From JAGPUQ01 sp947084925 (GTDB lineage: Bacteria > Pseudomonadota > Gammaproteobacteria > Pseudomonadales > Porticoccaceae): a DNA stretch of 64,000 nt. This document shows positions 61,504 to 64,000 of the stretch, one piece after another (position 1 is the first letter of the stretch; each line of letters opens with the position of its first letter). The stretch covers positions 23,606-87,605 of the forward strand of contig CAMTUJ010000005.1 in NCBI GenBank assembly GCA_947084925.1, given 5' to 3'. The position numbers were made by a program, and so were the translations under genes. The notes under the pieces are model-generated. The model ran no database searches. It was not told the origin of the DNA and saw only the letters and a list, made by a program, of their open reading frames with translations.

Positions 61504-62277
61504 TCATTGCGCGATGAAGCCGCCATCGATCACCAGTTCAGCCCCGGTGACGTACTTGGACTCCTCGCTCGCCAGATACAGCACGCCGTTGGCGATATCC
61601 AGCGGCTCGCCGAGCCGGCCCATGGGCGCCATCTGCTCGAACATGCCGCGCACCTGCGCGGTGCCGCCGAGGTCCTGCATGCCCTGCTCCAGCATGGGGG
61701 TGAGGATCGGCCCCGGGTGGATGGAGTTGACCCGGACGTTGTTTTTGCGCGCCGCGCACTCCAGCGCCATCGACTTGGTGATGAGCCGCACCGCGCCCTT
61801 GCTGGAGCTGTAAGCGCCCGCCGCCGCAAAGCCGACGATGCCGGCGCCGGACGAAATATTGATGATGGAGCCGCCGCCGGTGCGCTCCATCACCGGGATC
61901 ACCGCCTTCATGCCGAAAAACACGCCATCGACGTTGATGGCGTTCTGACGGCGGAATTCCTCGGTGCTGGTTTCCAGCAGCGGCTTGGCGATGAACAGCG
62001 CGGCGTTGTTGTCGAGGATGTCGATACGGCCGTAGGTGTCGAGCGCGAGCTTCACAAGCGCGGCCCAGTCCGCCTCGCTGGACACATCCTGACGCATGGC
62101 GACCGCCGCGCCACCCGCCGCGACGATTTGCTCGGCAGTGGCGCGCGCGCCGGCTTCATTGATATCGCCCACGACAATCCTGGCGCCTTCGCGGGCCAAG
62201 AGCGCTGCTGTTACGCGCCCCATGCCGGCACTGCCGCCGCCGGTAATGATCGCTACTTTTCCTTCGACACGTCCCAT
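61504..62277 (-). CDS. SDR-family oxidoreductase
   Basis: A 257-residue SDR: ITGGGSAGMG, VGDINEAGA, DNNAA in place of NNAG, a Ser in INISSGAG and YSSSKGA, ending VIDGGFIAQ. The long loop SDAGMG-type insertion at the cofactor site is slightly unusual. It follows the serine-hydrolase gene on the same strand after a gap with a REP-like hairpin. The substrate is unknown. Confidence 0.86.
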   Translation of the reverse strand: MGRVEGKVAIITGGGSAGMGRVTAALLAREGARIVVGDINEAGARATAEQIVAAGGAAVAMRQDVSSEADWAALVKLALDTYGRIDILDNNAALFIAKPLLETSTEEFRRQNAINVDGVFFGMKAVIPVMERTGGGSIINISSGAGIVGFAAAGAYSSSKGAVRLITKSMALECAARKNNVRVNSIHPGPILTPMLEQGMQDLGGTAQVRGMFEQMAPMGRLGEPLDIANGVLYLASEESKYVTGAELVIDGGFIAQ

Positions 62278-62383
62278 GGTGAATCCCCTGTTTTAGTGGT
62301 TGGTTTTAGTGGTTGGTTGTAGGAATTGGTAATTCTGGCAACAGCGTATTGGCTACCCGTGCCGCGCGCCAGCACCCTCCGTC

Positions 62384-62403
62384 ATTCCCGTGCAAACGGG
62401 AAT
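62384..62403. repeat. REP-like hairpin
   Basis: ATTCCCGT-GCAA-ACGGGAAT, preceded by GTC and followed by CCAGG. It is the same design as the hairpins at 7409 and 10090, in the gap between the SDR and the serine hydrolase. Confidence 0.6.
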
Positions 62404-62494
62404 CCAGGTGCGGCAGTGCCACGGGGTCCGGTGGCGTCTGGACCTCCACCTGCGCGCCTGTCGCTGGACGTTCGTCCGAGCGCCCACCGCCTGA

Positions 62495-63760
62495 TTAATT
62501 GTTGGCGTCGCCGGCGATCCGGTAGGCGAGGCGCTTGAATTCATGGCTGAACGGATGCCAGAAGCCGTAGGCGCGCTGGGTGAAGATCAGCCCGGCGAGA
62601 TTGGCGCGCGGCCCGATCCAGGAGTGGGTGCCGGCCATGCCGCCCCAGTGGTATTCGCCGATGGCGCTCGCGGGCTCACCAGCGGCCGGCGCATTCTTGA
62701 TCGCGAAGCCGGCGCCGAACACCGTGTCCGGCATCTTCCAGGTGGGCAGGCGCACCTGCACGCCCGGCGCGAGCTGGTTGGTGTGCATCAGCGCGACCGC
62801 GTTCTCGGACAGATAGCGTTTGCCGTTCCATTCGCCGCCGTTGACGATCATCCGGATGAAGCGGGTGTAGTCGCCGATGGTGCCGACCAGACCGCCGCCG
62901 CCGGAATGAAAGCGCTTGGGCGCGAGCACGCTGCCGACCAGCAGGTCCGGGCAGGGTTTGAGCCCCGGCTTCATGTTGTCGCGCAGATCGAGCGGCAGGT
63001 AATTTTTGGTCAGCCGGTGATGTTTTGCTTCCGGCACATGAAAATCCGTATCCACCATACCCAGCGGCTCGAACAGGCGCTCGCGCAGAAAATCGCGAAA
63101 CGTCTGCCCGGTCCAGATTTCGATCAGCCGCCCCAGGATGTCGATGCCGATGCTGTAATTCCAGCGCGCGCCGGGCTGGAAGATCAGCGGCAGCGCGGCG
63201 AGCTTGTCGATCATCTCCGCCAGCGACGAATTCATGTCCATGATGCGCTGCTCGGTGTAGAGCTTGTCCACCGGGGTTTCGGGAAACAGCCCGTAAGTGA
63301 AGCCCGAGCTGTGGCTGATCAACTGGCGCAGCGTGGGTGGCGTTTGCAGTGGCTCGGTGTCCGTCACCGCGGTCGCGCCCGGCTTCAGCACCCGCAGGTT
63401 GCGAAACTCGGGAATGTGATCGGCAACCGCGTCTTCCAGATCGAACACACCCTGGTCGTGGAGCATCATCACCGCCGCCGAGGTGATGATCTTGGTGCTG
63501 GAATAGATACGGAAGATGGCGTCCTCCCGCATTGGGGTCTGGGCTTCCATATCGGCCTGCCCCCAGGTTTTGACATCGACGACCTCGGTGCCCTTGAGGA
63601 TCACGGACGCCAGCCCGCTGACCAGACCCCCATCCACATAGGGCTGCATGGCGGCGTGGATGGGGCTGAAATCGTAGCGGGATGGGGTGATGGTCAAGGT
63701 GCTGATGGTGGCTTCTCCCGCTGTTGGCCTCCCGCACCGCGCGGCAGGGCGATCGCGCAA
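62495..63760 (-). CDS. Serine hydrolase of the class C beta-lactamase/esterase family
   Basis: A protein of up to 421 residues. SSTKI supplies the SxxK nucleophile and base, NYSIG stands at the YxN position (here Tyr-Ser-Ile, so the Asn is missing), and a late WGGMAGTH takes the KTG place. This pattern fits an esterase or peptidase rather than a true beta-lactamase. No signal peptide is seen. The start is unclear: the first start codon is a TTG at 63760, the protein-like text begins about 20 codons later (STLTITPSRYDF), and there is no ATG with a good ribosome-binding site. Confidence 0.82.
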   Translation of the reverse strand: MRDRPAARCGRPTAGEATISTLTITPSRYDFSPIHAAMQPYVDGGLVSGLASVILKGTEVVDVKTWGQADMEAQTPMREDAIFRIYSSTKIITSAAVMMLHDQGVFDLEDAVADHIPEFRNLRVLKPGATAVTDTEPLQTPPTLRQLISHSSGFTYGLFPETPVDKLYTEQRIMDMNSSLAEMIDKLAALPLIFQPGARWNYSIGIDILGRLIEIWTGQTFRDFLRERLFEPLGMVDTDFHVPEAKHHRLTKNYLPLDLRDNMKPGLKPCPDLLVGSVLAPKRFHSGGGGLVGTIGDYTRFIRMIVNGGEWNGKRYLSENAVALMHTNQLAPGVQVRLPTWKMPDTVFGAGFAIKNAPAAGEPASAIGEYHWGGMAGTHSWIGPRANLAGLIFTQRAYGFWHPFSHEFKRLAYRIAGDANN

Positions 63761-64000
63761 AGTTACCCCAGGGTAGAGGCAGCGTCCAGCGTGACGCGGG
63801 TTGGGTGCCGACCGTGCTCGACGACAGACCCTAAGGGCTCATCGGGTCGCTGGCCTTGACAGTATTTTCCAATCCTGAAATGAGCCTGAAGCGGAGTCGG
63901 ACCGGGCGCTTCAGGACCCGGACTTCCGGGAAGGGTTGATGGCTTGAAAGAGTGCTGCCCGCGCCCTTTGCAGGCGGCGGGCAGCGGTATTATCGGACTC
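63761..64000. other. Intergenic right edge with hairpin
   Basis: No gene is recognised in the last 240 bp. GCTGCCCGC (63954-63962) pairs with GCGGGCAGC (63977-63985), which could be a terminator for a gene to the right of the window or a repeat. The left part presumably holds the serine-hydrolase promoter. Confidence 0.5.

Overview
The window reads as a GC-rich chromosomal segment of a gammaproteobacterium (or a close betaproteobacterial relative). The best clue is the conserved block rplM-rpsI, Rieske protein, cytochrome b/c1, sspA-sspB (47.4-52.1 kb, minus strand), next to rppH-ptsP. A ydbH-ynbE-ydbL operon also fits. The genus cannot be fixed from sequence alone, but the many SDR, CoA-transferase, thiolase and amidohydrolase genes resemble free-living aromatic, terpenoid or steroid degraders. 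I see no tRNA, rRNA, CRISPR array, prophage or intact IS element.

Region by region. 1-5.9 kb: a tightly overlapped operon of a PqqD-like protein (cut by the left edge), an ATP-grasp ligase, a fold-III PLP decarboxylase and a urea-transporter-like/M23-peptidase fusion, followed by a BcsS-like outer-membrane barrel. 6-9.1 kb: a secreted hydrolase, a 0.7 kb gap with a MITE-like element, and an ABC peptide-type binding protein. 9.3-12.8 kb: two SDRs divergent from a DUF35/thiolase pair. 12.9-17.5 kb: an arsenosugar cluster (ArsS, ECF sigma factor, zinc-finger anti-sigma, glycosyltransferase, exported methyltransferase-like protein, ArsM) running directly into ydbH-ynbE-ydbL (17.5-20.2 kb). 20.7-26.8 kb: hydrolase and SulP anion transporter divergent from sulfide:quinone oxidoreductase and a sodium:solute symporter. 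26.8-34.3 kb: EVE protein, sterol-desaturase-like protein, a 958-residue four-domain protein (peptidoglycan binding, GH19-like, papain-like, alpha/beta hydrolase) and a DUF748 AsmA-like protein. 34.3-47.3 kb: acyl-CoA catabolic region. 47.4-55.3 kb: housekeeping. 55.4-64 kb: more SDRs, Ada and AlkA, a D-aminoacylase-like amidohydrolase and a serine hydrolase.

How the parts work together: the catabolic genes (SDRs, CaiB/BaiF CoA-transferase, crotonase, thiolases, thioesterase, LLM flavoenzyme, two amidohydrolase-2 proteins, MFS transporter) look like one or more CoA-linked degradation pathways of unknown substrate. The most promising undescribed systems are the PqqD/ATP-grasp/decarboxylase/transporter-peptidase operon and the four-domain wall-active protein. 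Function calls rest on motif recognition from memory; no database search was run.
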